From NCBI RefSeq assembly GCF_000317555.1, contig NC_019745.1:3720001-3784000 (forward strand): a stretch of 64,000 nucleotides of DNA, given 5' to 3'. Below, in pieces: positions 54,777 to 63,771 of this stretch. This stretch comes from Gloeocapsa sp. PCC 7428 (GTDB lineage: Bacteria; Cyanobacteriota; Cyanobacteriia; Cyanobacteriales; Chroococcidiopsidaceae). The stretch's first letter is position 1. Each line of letters opens with the position of its first letter. Below the pieces are notes generated by a model. That model was not told the origin of the DNA, did not search any database, and saw nothing but the letters and a program-made list of their open reading frames with translations. The translations under genes were made by a program, and so were the position numbers.

Positions 54777-54998
54777 ATGAAGCAGTTCAAAATTATTATT
54801 GAAAAGCATCCAGATGGATATGTTGCTTACCCTATTGGTGTTGCGGGTGCGATTGTTGGGCAGGGAGATACGTATGAAGAAGCCTTATCAGATGTAAAAT
54901 CGGCGATCACCTGCTACATTGAAGTTTTTGGCAAAGAAATGCTAGAAGATGTTCCATGTGTAGAGGTTTTTATTGCTGAGGCTGGAGTTATACTCTAG
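54777..54998 (+). CDS. hicB: HicB-type antitoxin
   Basis: From ATG 54777 it has 73 residues, starting MKQFKIIIEKHPDGYVAYPIGV, the degenerate RNase H-like fold of HicB, with EALSDVKSAITCYIEVFG in the middle. There is no separate DNA-binding tail, as in the short HicB type. It is directly followed by the toxin gene. The earlier ATG 54744 is less likely. Confidence 0.75.
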   Translation: MKQFKIIIEKHPDGYVAYPIGVAGAIVGQGDTYEEALSDVKSAITCYIEVFGKEMLEDVPCVEVFIAEAGVIL

Positions 54999-55238
54999 AT
55001 GCCGAAGTTTCCAGTCGATGCACCTAAGAAGCGTGTAGTCAAAGCGTTTGAGCTATTAGGTTTTAAAATCGTTCGTGAACGAGAACACATCGTCATGAAA
55101 CGCGAGAATGAAGATGGAACAGAGACACCGTTAGTTATGCCAAATCACTCGACTATTAAAAGTGGAACGTTGAGAGCTATCTGCACTCAGACTGGAATTT
55201 CTAGAGAAGAATTTTTAGAAGCATATAATCAAAGCTAA
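54999..55238 (+). CDS. hicA: HicA-type mRNA interferase toxin
   Basis: A 79-residue protein with a double-stranded RNA-binding-like fold. AFELLGFKIVREREHIVMKR holds the catalytic His where most members read GSHH, and PNHSTIKSGTLRAICTQTGIS is the end motif. Its ATG abuts the HicB stop. The order antitoxin then toxin is the reverse of the E. coli locus but common in cyanobacteria. It would cleave mRNA when HicB is removed. Confidence 0.8.
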   Translation: MPKFPVDAPKKRVVKAFELLGFKIVREREHIVMKRENEDGTETPLVMPNHSTIKSGTLRAICTQTGISREEFLEAYNQS

Positions 55239-55338
55239 GTGGTTGTCAGCAGTTCACAAGTTGCTACCAAACTATACATAAAAAATATGGTTATAAATAT
55301 GTTTAAATATTTGATAGAACCGAAATCTCTACTTTTTC

Positions 55339-55469
55339 CCTACCATATAGCTAATAGAGAATCCCAGTACATAATTACTGGCGACAAAGATTTGCTTGTA
55401 TTAAATCCATTTCGGAGTGCGATCATAATTACAGCCGAAGAGTTCTTAAAGACGATTGAGCATGAGTAG
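55339..55469 (+). pseudogene. Remnant of a PIN-domain toxin
   Basis: The translated end SQYIITGDKDLLVLNPFRSA, then IITAEEFLKTIE, matches the C-terminal third of PIN-family toxins (COG1569-like). The upstream part in the same frame is unrelated sequence running back to the HicA stop. The catalytic N-terminal acidic residues are absent. It is a fragment left beside a working TA pair. Confidence 0.65.
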
Positions 55470-55530
55470 CAGATGACTTTTAGAGTATTGGTGGGGAGAT
55501 TGCTGCTACTTCATTAGATAATGAACTCGT

Positions 55531-56133
55531 ATGAATGTGATGTCTATCCGTAATCCTGTTCTATTGCTTCATGGTCGAATTTCTAGCCACCTGCAAATGA
55601 GTAAACTGGCAGATTATCTAAGTCATTTAGGATGGCATACTTATTCTCTTAGTTTTGAACCAAGTACGGGAGAACTAGGATTAGAACATTGGGCACGGCA
55701 AATTGAAGACTATATCAGCAGAAACTTTTCCCTAGAGCAACCTATAGATATTGTAGGCTTCAGTATGGGTGGGCTTGCAGGTCGATATTATCTTCAGTGT
55801 TTAGGTGGAGTTAATCGAGTTCAACGTTTCATCAGCATTTCTACACCCCATCGCGGAACGTGGACTGCATATCTCTTGTCGCATATAGGATGTCGTCAAA
55901 TGCGACCAAATAGCCCATTCTTAAAGATGCTAGATCGGCATATTGAATGCTTGGCATCTGTTAGTTGTACGACCATTTGGACTTTCTTTGATGTGGTAAT
56001 TTTGCCAGCTAGTTCTTCAATACTTCCCATTGGTAACTCCGTGCAAATTCCTGTTATTTGGCATGACTGTATGCCTTTTAGTAATAGAGTGATGCAAGTA
56101 GTCGCTGAGGCTCTTATACAGGAACCTAGTTAA
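55531..56133 (+). CDS. Lipase/esterase of the alpha/beta hydrolase fold
   Basis: A 200-residue protein starting NPVLLLHGRISSHLQMSKLA, with nucleophile elbow GFSMGGLAGRYY (Ser near 79) and STPHRGTWTAYLL, the PGAP1/lipase class 2-like pattern. The C-terminus includes a His in IWHDCMPF as the likely catalytic His. There is no signal peptide. Substrate unknown. Confidence 0.8.
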   Translation: MNVMSIRNPVLLLHGRISSHLQMSKLADYLSHLGWHTYSLSFEPSTGELGLEHWARQIEDYISRNFSLEQPIDIVGFSMGGLAGRYYLQCLGGVNRVQRFISISTPHRGTWTAYLLSHIGCRQMRPNSPFLKMLDRHIECLASVSCTTIWTFFDVVILPASSSILPIGNSVQIPVIWHDCMPFSNRVMQVVAEALIQEPS

Positions 56134-56250
56134 AAATTGCACGGTACAACAAATGCTTACACTAAACAAGCGATCGCCTACTTACCCTGTATCCAGCTCA
56201 TCAAATTTGCAAAAGCGTCTTTGGTACACATGAAACCCTAATTGACGTTT

Positions 56251-57024
56251 TTAATATCCTCCTAAAATTCCTCGGCGCTTTGCTACAACTTCTGCACGAC
56301 GAAATACTACTAAACCTAAGACTAGATATCCTAATCCATTGAGAAAGGCAAGCGAAATTTCAACAAAGTTTAAACTTAGATTACGTGCCATTAAATCGCG
56401 GAGAATTCCTGCACCCATTGTCATTGGTAACAGCAATCTTACAATTGATAGCGTTCCGCTCCAAGTTTCGCTCGGAACCGTTAATAAAAACAATAAAGCA
56501 AATTGCGTCAGCCCAAGTAATTGCTGAATACGTTTAAATAGTAAAGCTAAAGAAGCCATAAGGAAGGCTAAACCATAAGCACCGAATAAAACTGTGAGAA
56601 GTGGCAAAATTAAAGTTGGGGGAAAATATAATCGTCGTCCTGTTAGTAAGAGAATTAGTAGTAAAATTCCTGTAATTAAGACAATATTGATCGTTAAACT
56701 TGCGATCGCACGTGCTAAAAACACCCGTGATACACCATAGGGCGTGAGCATGACTTGCTCTAAAGTTCCCGTTTGTGCTTCAATTTGCAGAATGCTAACA
56801 ATACTCGTAACAACAAAGATTACCAAAGTCCACAGCACATAGCCAACGACAATTGCATCTAGGCGATCGCCAAATTGTAAATTGGGACCTGCAATGTAAC
56901 GGGCACTGAGAAATAAACCGTAAAATACGGATGTAATGATAAAAACTCCAGCAACGGCATCAACAGGATAGCGCGTAAACTCAATCCAACTGCGTTTGAG
57001 TTCAGCTAAAAATAGTTCAAGCAT
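56251..57024 (-). CDS. ABC-2 type transporter permease
   Basis: From ATG 57024 the protein has 257 residues with six helices (for example TSVFYGLFLSARYI and VVGYVLWTLVIFVVTSIVS). The motif EAQTGTLEQVMLTPYGVSRVFLAR is typical of ABC-2 permeases. The start overlaps the ATPase stop (TAATGCTTGA, 8 bases), so translation is coupled. It forms an exporter with the ATPase at 57017-57964. Cargo unknown; no signal links it to polysaccharide or drug export. Confidence 0.85.
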   Translation of the reverse strand: MLELFLAELKRSWIEFTRYPVDAVAGVFIITSVFYGLFLSARYIAGPNLQFGDRLDAIVVGYVLWTLVIFVVTSIVSILQIEAQTGTLEQVMLTPYGVSRVFLARAIASLTINIVLITGILLLILLLTGRRLYFPPTLILPLLTVLFGAYGLAFLMASLALLFKRIQQLLGLTQFALLFLLTVPSETWSGTLSIVRLLLPMTMGAGILRDLMARNLSLNFVEISLAFLNGLGYLVLGLVVFRRAEVVAKRRGILGGY

Positions 57025-57964
57025 TACGGTTTTCTCGGACAATTTTGAGGAAGACTTGCGTTAAGTCAGCTTGTTGTTTGACTTGAACTAAAGGTAAAGG
57101 ATTAAGAAAAGCTAAAACTTGATATAAACCTGCGGGTATGCCATCGTAAACGATTTTATCAGCTTGAACGGTGACACCCAAAGATTCAAGTTTACTGATT
57201 TGCACAGGATCTAATTCACCCGTAAACTCAATAATATAAGTTGAACCCGAAAAACGCCGAATAATTTCACGCGTCGATTCCTCGGCTAAAATTTTGCCTT
57301 GTTGAATAATCGCGACGCGATCTGATATTTCTTCTGCGACATCGAGTTGATGTGTTGTGAGTAGAATCGCGCAGCCTTCTTGTGCAATTTCTCTTACTAA
57401 AACTTTGACATTTTGACTAGCTTCCACATCTAAACCTAATGTTGGTTCATCGAGTAATAACAAGCGTGGATTGTGAACTAATGCGACAGCGATCGCCAGC
57501 TTTTGCTGCATTCCGCGTGAAAGTGTTTGCACTGGGGCGCGGCGTTTTGATATCAAGTCGAATCTTTCTAATAATTGCAGTCCGTTTTTATAGGCTACAC
57601 GGCGATTTAACCCGCGTAATGTGCCAAAATACTCTAAGTTCTCTTCGGGAGTCAGTCGCCAGTAAAGATTGCGGTTTCCTTCTAAAACTGCACCTACCAA
57701 GCGTAGCGATCGCGGATTGCGATGCGGGTCAGAACCCGCAATTCGCACAGTTCCAACATCAGGCTTGATTAAACCGGCGATCATTTTGATGCAAGTTGTT
57801 TTTCCGGCACCATTGGGACCAAGAAATGCAAGAATTTCACCGGAATTGATATTTAACGAAACACCGCGTACAGCCTCGATAAGCTTTTGACGCTGTTTGT
57901 AGGTTTTGTGTAAATTATAAACTTCGAGCGCAATCAAGAGAGGGGCGTGTTGTATGGCAGGCAT
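57017..57964 (-). CDS. ABC-2 type transporter ATP-binding protein
   Basis: A 315-residue ATPase with Walker A GPNGAGKTT at 49-57, signature LSRGMQQKLAIA near 150, Walker B RLLLLDEPTLGLD and switch His in LLTTHQLDVAEE. The C-terminal 100 residues are the usual regulatory tail of drug/lipid exporters (IQQGKILAEEST). It precedes the permease gene on the same strand with an overlap. Confidence 0.92.
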   Translation of the reverse strand: MPAIQHAPLLIALEVYNLHKTYKQRQKLIEAVRGVSLNINSGEILAFLGPNGAGKTTCIKMIAGLIKPDVGTVRIAGSDPHRNPRSLRLVGAVLEGNRNLYWRLTPEENLEYFGTLRGLNRRVAYKNGLQLLERFDLISKRRAPVQTLSRGMQQKLAIAVALVHNPRLLLLDEPTLGLDVEASQNVKVLVREIAQEGCAILLTTHQLDVAEEISDRVAIIQQGKILAEESTREIIRRFSGSTYIIEFTGELDPVQISKLESLGVTVQADKIVYDGIPAGLYQVLAFLNPLPLVQVKQQADLTQVFLKIVRENRNA

Positions 57965-58016
57965 CTTGCCTGCGGTGAATGAGCGAGGAAAAGCCTAAGA
58001 CTTTACCATCTGTAAT

Positions 58017-59264
58017 CTATTCTAAGTTGAATTGTTGAACTAAACATTGGGCGATGCGATGGGCTGCGCCTGGTTGTCCCATGCGTTGGTAGCCATTTTT
58101 GGCGATTTGTTCGAGTTTTTGAGGATCTTGAAGTAGCGATCGCACTGCATCCGCAACTTGTTTTGGATGTTCGACTAATGTTAATGACGAACCAAGATGA
58201 CGGCTTTGGGCTTCCGCAAAGGCATAAGTATATTGTGGTCCATTTCCAGGAAACGCGATCGCCGGTTTACCTAAACCAATAAATTGTTCGGTGGCTGTTC
58301 CCGCCATTGCAATTGCTAAGTCTGCTTGGTGTAAGCAATCGTTGTAAGCATTTTGAGTCAGAATAATAGATGCATTTTTATGTTTAAATGTCAAGTTATC
58401 TTGCGCAAAACCTGAATCGACAAGACTTTGACACAGTGGTTCTAAAGTTAATGTGGGGGCGATCGCAGCCAAAAAAACAAGCGATCGCGTTGGAAAGGTG
58501 GCGATTAATTCGGTGACAGCGACAAGAATTTGTTGCCAATTTGCGTAAGCTTCGGGAGGGCGCGAACCAGGAAGCAAGAGAATTGTTAACCGCTGCGGAT
58601 CGGGTTCTAACTTTAATAAATTCTGCGCCTCTAATCGATCCATCATCGGGTTTCCCAAATCAAACGCGGGAATTACCCATTTTTGTAAGGTTTTGGTTGT
58701 TAATGTGTCTCTGGGAAAAACCGCTTTGCAACGCGGGTGACGCATCAAATAACGGTCGAAAGGATGGTAAACTGAAGCTGACAAATTTTCTAAGCGCGAG
58801 AGTGGCGACTTTCGAGAATGCCATCCCAATTCATCTTGTCGATAATATTCTGATTTGGCTGTTCCGACAAAAGCGTAATTTGCCCCACTTGCCCAAGCAA
58901 AAAGTAACGGTACAATATCACCTACCGCTAAAATCGTTCCGCCTTGTTTTGCCCAACTACGAACGACCTTAATTTGAGACAAAGTGAGTTTTAGCAAACC
59001 TCCTTGTAAATCTCGCAATACTTGTCGCCCATCCATATAAATAAATCCACCAGAAGGCATTATTTGAACTTTCCCAATAATGGGAATACTAAATTGAGTG
59101 TAAGCGCGCCCTTCGCCAACTATGGGTAAAGCGGCGATGTCAATTGCAGTTAACTGCTGTAATTCTTGAAGAATTCGCACAGCGATAATATCTTCACCGT
59201 GACCATTACTAAGGCAAAGTAACTTTATCGGAGAATCTGGGGAAAATGCTGATAAATTATTCAT
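58017..59264 (-). CDS. Lipid-A-disaccharide synthase-related protein
   Basis: The 415-residue protein has the GT-B-like pattern of the cyanobacterial LpxB-related family: LLCLSNGHGEDIIAVRIL at the start, PSGGFIYMDGRQVLRDLQGG near 70-90, LLLPGSRPPEAYANWQQI near 245 and MAGTATEQFIGLGKPAIAFPGNG near 320-342. It is not canonical LpxB and may act on another glycolipid or sugar-nucleotide. ATG at 59264. The 59265-59382 gap has two heptamer arrays. It is divergent from the Omp85 gene. Confidence 0.85.
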   Translation of the reverse strand: MNNLSAFSPDSPIKLLCLSNGHGEDIIAVRILQELQQLTAIDIAALPIVGEGRAYTQFSIPIIGKVQIMPSGGFIYMDGRQVLRDLQGGLLKLTLSQIKVVRSWAKQGGTILAVGDIVPLLFAWASGANYAFVGTAKSEYYRQDELGWHSRKSPLSRLENLSASVYHPFDRYLMRHPRCKAVFPRDTLTTKTLQKWVIPAFDLGNPMMDRLEAQNLLKLEPDPQRLTILLLPGSRPPEAYANWQQILVAVTELIATFPTRSLVFLAAIAPTLTLEPLCQSLVDSGFAQDNLTFKHKNASIILTQNAYNDCLHQADLAIAMAGTATEQFIGLGKPAIAFPGNGPQYTYAFAEAQSRHLGSSLTLVEHPKQVADAVRSLLQDPQKLEQIAKNGYQRMGQPGAAHRIAQCLVQQFNLE

Positions 59265-59301
59265 TCAGAAACAAAATAACACCAGTAAGTGTCTGTAACT
59301 G

Positions 59302-59322
59302 GGTAATGAGTAATTGGTAATA
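59302..59322. repeat. Heptamer array GGTAATG/AGTAATT/GGTAATA
   Basis: Three tandem 7-base units in the divergent region before the Omp85 gene. Confidence 0.7.
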
Positions 59323-59344
59323 TACTAAATCAAAAGGCTAATTA

Positions 59345-59365
59345 CTCGCTCCTCGCCCCTCGCTC
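59345..59365. repeat. Heptamer array CTCGCYC x3
   Basis: CTCGCTC, CTCGCCC, CTCGCTC, 18 bases before the Omp85 start codon. Only one base varies. Confidence 0.85.
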
Positions 59366-59382
59366 CTATTCCCTCTTTTCTT

Positions 59383-61335
59383 ATGCGTTCTAATACTGCC
59401 ATTTATACCTTGATTGGGCTGACTGCTATAGAGTTAATTTATACATCACTGGCGACGGCTAGCCCTCAAGTTGTTGTTCCCAGCAGTGATGTGCAGTATT
59501 ATCAAGAATATCAAAATGCGGTTGTTATTCCCACGAGCGAATCAACATCAAATTCAACACGCGTAGCAACGACTTCGCAACCGTTACCCGCAGCGCGTAA
59601 CGAGTTGTTTGTAACTGCAACAGATGTCCAAATCGTCGGCGCAAGCGAAGAATTACAGCAAATCGCGCGCAATGCAATTAAAACTCGTGTCGGGGGAGAA
59701 ACGAGTGAAAGTCAGTTACAACAAGATGTCGCCGCAATTTTAGCAACAAATTTATTTAGCAATGCTACGGTAAGTAGTAACCCGACGGCGACGGGGTTAA
59801 ATGTTGTGTTTCAGGTTGAACCTGTGGTTGTGCATTCGCTGCAACTTGCAAACGCAAAAGCTCTACCACAGAATGTAGCAATAGAGAGCATAAAACCGCA
59901 AATTGGCAATCCGATTAGTCCAGCAGCGCTCAGTCAAAGTGTCGAGCAAATTAATGAGTGGTATGCTCAAAATGGTTATACCCTAGCGCGGGTTATCGCA
60001 ATTCGCCCTAACCCACAAGGCGTACTCACGCTAGAAGTCGCAGAAGGCTTAATTAACGATGTCAAATTCCGCTTTTCTGATGAAGATGGGCGATTTGTTG
60101 ATGATAAAGGTAAGCCAATTCAAGGACGAACGCAACCTGATTTTCTCCGGCGTGAATTGAATGTCAAACCTGGGCAAGTTTTCCGCGAAGAAACTGTTAA
60201 ACAAGACTTACAACAACTGTATCAACTGGGATTATTTCAAAACGTCCGCGTCGCGTTAGAAGGCGATGCAACAAAAGTTGATGTCATTTATGACTTGACA
60301 GAAGCGCCTGCACGTGCCGCAAATTTAGGTGGTGGATACAATGATGATAGCGGGTTATTTGCGACAGTCAGCTACAAAGACTTTAATTTTAGCGGCGTGA
60401 ATGATTCGATTGGGGCTGATATCCAAATCAGTCGCCGCGATATTCAATTTGATACAAATTTCACAAGTCCGTATCGCGCGAGTAACCCCGATCGCTTCGG
60501 GTATCAAGTTAATGCATTTCGCCGTCGCGGAATCTCGCAAACCTTTGATGGTGATGTTTCGTTACCAAACGACGATCGCCCACGCGAAGGACAATTTGGC
60601 GGAAGCGTCACTTTACAGCGCCCGATTGATGATTGGCAAGCGTCAATGGGGTTAAACTACAAACGTACCAGTATCCGCGATCGCGCCGGTAATATTTCTC
60701 CTCAAGATGAGTTAGGAAATCCCTTAACGTTAAGCGGTACAGGAATCGACGATTTGGCAACGATCTCTTTTACAGCAACGCGCGATTTTCGCAACAACTT
60801 TATCAATCCGACAGAAGGTTCTGTACTCAGCCTCAGCGCGGAACAGTCAATTCCCATCGGTCAAGGTGCAATTTCGATGAGTCGCCTGCGTGCGAATTAT
60901 AGTCAATATGTTCCGGTCGATCTCGTTGGTGGCGATCGCGATTCTGAAGTGTTTGCTTTTAACGTTCAAGGTGGAACAACAATTGGCGATTTACCACCGT
61001 ATGAAGCATTTAACTTAGGCGGTTTGAATTCAGTACGCGGTTATGGTATTGGAGAAGTTGGCAGTGGGCGATCGTTTGTGTTAGCTTCGGCAGAATACCG
61101 CTTTCCAATCCTCGATTTTTTGGGAGGAGTCGTTTTTGCTGACTTTGCTTCCGATTTAGGTTCGGGAGACACAGTACTTGGAGAACCTGCGGTAGTCCGC
61201 GACAAACCAGGATCGGGCTTTGGCTACGGTGCTGGCGTGCGGGTAGATTCACCGATTGGTTTAATTCGTGCTGATTTTGGATTCAATGACCAAGGAGAAA
61301 GTCGCTTACAATTCGGATTCGGTCATCGCTTTTAA
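59383..61335 (+). CDS. Omp85-family outer-membrane protein
   Basis: The 650-residue protein has a signal peptide (LATAS-P), two or three POTRA domains (about 65-290; ELFVTATDVQIVGAS, then LFSNATVS and LFQNVRV) and a C-terminal barrel with GLNSVRGYGIGE, the VRGY/F motif of BamA/Toc75/TPS transporters. It ends RLQFGFGHRF with the terminal phenylalanine signal. Cyanobacterial Omp85 proteins insert or export outer-membrane proteins. A longer linker with polar Gln/Ser/Pro residues precedes the POTRA part. A Ser/Thr kinase gene follows 61 bases later on the same strand. Confidence 0.88.
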   Translation: MRSNTAIYTLIGLTAIELIYTSLATASPQVVVPSSDVQYYQEYQNAVVIPTSESTSNSTRVATTSQPLPAARNELFVTATDVQIVGASEELQQIARNAIKTRVGGETSESQLQQDVAAILATNLFSNATVSSNPTATGLNVVFQVEPVVVHSLQLANAKALPQNVAIESIKPQIGNPISPAALSQSVEQINEWYAQNGYTLARVIAIRPNPQGVLTLEVAEGLINDVKFRFSDEDGRFVDDKGKPIQGRTQPDFLRRELNVKPGQVFREETVKQDLQQLYQLGLFQNVRVALEGDATKVDVIYDLTEAPARAANLGGGYNDDSGLFATVSYKDFNFSGVNDSIGADIQISRRDIQFDTNFTSPYRASNPDRFGYQVNAFRRRGISQTFDGDVSLPNDDRPREGQFGGSVTLQRPIDDWQASMGLNYKRTSIRDRAGNISPQDELGNPLTLSGTGIDDLATISFTATRDFRNNFINPTEGSVLSLSAEQSIPIGQGAISMSRLRANYSQYVPVDLVGGDRDSEVFAFNVQGGTTIGDLPPYEAFNLGGLNSVRGYGIGEVGSGRSFVLASAEYRFPILDFLGGVVFADFASDLGSGDTVLGEPAVVRDKPGSGFGYGAGVRVDSPIGLIRADFGFNDQGESRLQFGFGHRF

Positions 61336-61396
61336 GGAGGAGCGATAAAGTAGAAGTCGGTATTTATACTTTATCGTTCGGTGGGGAGGCTTGACT

Positions 61397-62839
61397 ATGC
61401 TAGTAGGAAAAAAATTGCAACGCGGGAAATACACGCTAGACCAAGAAATTGGGCGCGGTGGCTTTGGAATTACGTTTAAAGCGACTCACCACTACTTAGG
61501 CCAAGTTGTCGTTATTAAAACAATCAACGAAGAACTACGCCAGCATCCTGATTTTGTCAGTTTCTATCGGCAATTTCAGGATGAAGCCCGCAGATTAGCA
61601 ACTTGCGTCCATCCTAATATTGTCCGCGTGAGCGATTTTTTTGTGGAAGACGCATTACCTTATATGGTGATGGACTACGTTCCTGGTCAAACGCTGGATC
61701 AAGTTGTTTTTCCTAACAATCCGCTTCCAGAAGCAACGGCAATTCACTACATTCGCCAAATCGCAGCAGCTTTACAAGTAGTACATAAAAATAATTTATT
61801 ACATCGCGACGTTAAACCACAAAATATTATCTTACGCCAAGGTACGCAGGAAGTTGTTTTAATTGACTTTGGTATTGCCCGCGAATTTACTCCAGGTCAT
61901 ACACAAACGCATACGAATATTGTCTCCGAAGGCTACGCACCAATCGAACAGTATCTACCTCACGCACCGCGTACACCCGCAACTGATGTGTACGGTTTAG
62001 CAGCGACATTATATTCGTTATTAACAGCGAAAGTTCCGGTTGCAGCAAGTTTACGCGATCGCGTCCCGATGCAAACACCCCGCGATCTCCAACCGCAACT
62101 GAGTATTGCGATTAACCAAGCTGTCATGCGTGGAATGGCGGTAGAAGCAAAGTTTCGCCCTGCAATAGTCGCAGAATGGCTTGCTTTATTACCTTCAGCG
62201 TCTTTCACTGCGGCGGAGATGCAAACACAACCATCACCAACTCACACCGCTGCTACAGTTGCGGTCATTCCCCAACCACAATCGATTGAACCTCCACAAC
62301 AAGTAGTTGTCCCTCAGCAAAGACGAGGGTTATCTACTGGAATTTTACTCGGTATTGGAGCCGCAGTAATTGCCGGAGTGGCTGCGGTTGCCGTTGCAAA
62401 TGTACTATCCGAGGATGATACTCAACCAACTGCACCGGCGATCGTTCCACCAGGTAATATTCAACAAACTGGTGAAAATGACACCCAAGTCACGCCATCA
62501 CCGCAAACCGAAGCAACGACACCCCCAGAAGAACCAGCGCCTTTTCGTTGGCGTCCGCGTAACCGTGTTGAACCAGAAGAATCAGCAACACCAACAGAAA
62601 CACCATCATCTCCAGCGGAATCGCCTGTACCAGATCCAGCACCCGAATCGCCTCCTGTAGTAGACACGCCACAACCTACAACTGAACCACCCTCTGAAGA
62701 ATCGTCACCGACAGAAGAAGCACCATCAATTGTAGTTCCAACACAACCTGCTTCCCCAACACCACCCGAAGCAACTGAAGAACCACAAACAGGTGATAAT
62801 TTAGATGCACCTCCTCAATCTCCACCTCAGCCAGAATAA
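61397..62839 (+). CDS. Ser/Thr protein kinase with membrane anchor and proline-rich tail
   Basis: From ATG 61397 (GGGGAGG seven bases ahead) the protein has 480 residues. The kinase has GRGGFG (about 19-24), Lys41 in [12 protein letters not shown] at 136-143 and DFG at 157-159, then [10 protein letters not shown], the activation-loop end. A single helix ([22 protein letters not shown]) near 315-335 separates it from a low-complexity Pro/Thr/Glu tail of about 140 residues outside. It is a Hanks-type kinase of the PknB/SpkC type. It likely shares a transcript with the Omp85 gene. Confidence 0.9.
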   Translation: MLVGKKLQRGKYTLDQEIGRGGFGITFKATHHYLGQVVVIKTINEELRQHPDFVSFYRQFQDEARRLATCVHPNIVRVSDFFVEDALPYMVMDYVPGQTLDQVVFPNNPLPEATAIHYIRQIAAALQVVHKNNLLHRDVKPQNIILRQGTQEVVLIDFGIAREFTPGHTQTHTNIVSEGYAPIEQYLPHAPRTPATDVYGLAATLYSLLTAKVPVAASLRDRVPMQTPRDLQPQLSIAINQAVMRGMAVEAKFRPAIVAEWLALLPSASFTAAEMQTQPSPTHTAATVAVIPQPQSIEPPQQVVVPQQRRGLSTGILLGIGAAVIAGVAAVAVANVLSEDDTQPTAPAIVPPGNIQQTGENDTQVTPSPQTEATTPPEEPAPFRWRPRNRVEPEESATPTETPSSPAESPVPDPAPESPPVVDTPQPTTEPPSEESSPTEEAPSIVVPTQPASPTPPEATEEPQTGDNLDAPPQSPPQPE

Positions 62840-63050
62840 GCAAGAGTGCGATCGCGTGTTGATTGTTGCGAGGGCGATCGCATATCCTACTCAATATAGG
62901 CTTGGCGGCTAAAACTCCAGTCAAATCTAGTATTAGATCTTAGCTAAATGCTAATTGAAAATCGCTAGTCGCTTTGGTCAAACCTTAGCTGAAATTTATA
63001 TCAAATTTGGTTGATTAGTGTTACCAAAAATGGTTAGTAAAGGTGAAGGG

Positions 63051-63078
63051 TGACTAGTAACTAGTCACTAACCACTCA
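63051..63078. repeat. Heptamer array TRACTAG-like x4
   Basis: TGACTAG, TAACTAG, TCACTAA, CCACTCA lie 20 bases before the DUF2459 gene. Confidence 0.7.
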
Positions 63079-63099
63079 GAACGATGAATTAACAAATTA

Positions 63100-63771
63100 A
63101 TGTCTTTTAAAAAAGCTTGTTTCTTCTTTTGTATTACTCTTGCAGGTCTTTTTTCTTTACTCTTAATTGTTTCATTAATTCCAAGAAGATGGAACATTTC
63201 TTCCCAAGAAAATGATGTAAATATCTGCGTTAATCAAGTTGGCATTCATACTAATATTATTGTACCTGTACGGAATAATGTATATAATTGGCAACAATTT
63301 TTAAATCTTAAAGAAATCGGTAAACAGCCTTCAGAAAATTATCAATACCTAGGTTTTGGTTGGGGCGATCGCGACTTTTATCCTACAAATCCTAATCAAA
63401 TTCAGGAAATCGTTCCCCTTGGGATACAAGCTCTATTCTTCTCTCGTGGGTCACTTATGCGAGTAGAAGGGTATCCAGAAATACCCCAAAGTCATGATAT
63501 TCACTGTGTAGGAGTCAATACCTCAAACTATCTAAACACTGTACACTTTATTCAAAATTCTTTTGAATTAACTCCTCAAGGACAAACAATATTATTCGTG
63601 CGTAGTGATGAATCAGACGCTAGCTATTATGAGGCAAAAGGTCATTATTCAATTTTAAGAAATAGCAATAATTGGACTGCCGAAGGATTAAGACAAGCAA
63701 ACATCAACACACCTCTATGGGCTGGAATTCCGCAAGCTGTTATGTTTCATGTAAGCAGAAATCCTAATTAA
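63100..63771 (+). CDS. DUF2459 (TIGR02117-type) membrane-anchored protein
   Basis: A 223-residue protein with an N-terminal helix (ACFFFCITLAGLFSLLLIVSLIP) and a body recognisable by VNQVGIHTNIIVPV near 45-58, YQYLGFGWGDRDFY near 82-95 and PQAVMFHV at the end. That is the family of uncharacterised proteins related to cysteine-peptidase-like folds; a Cys lies in DIHCVGV. Function is unknown. It would face the periplasm. Its AT-rich codon use differs mildly from the neighbours. Confidence 0.75.
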   Translation: MSFKKACFFFCITLAGLFSLLLIVSLIPRRWNISSQENDVNICVNQVGIHTNIIVPVRNNVYNWQQFLNLKEIGKQPSENYQYLGFGWGDRDFYPTNPNQIQEIVPLGIQALFFSRGSLMRVEGYPEIPQSHDIHCVGVNTSNYLNTVHFIQNSFELTPQGQTILFVRSDESDASYYEAKGHYSILRNSNNWTAEGLRQANINTPLWAGIPQAVMFHVSRNPN

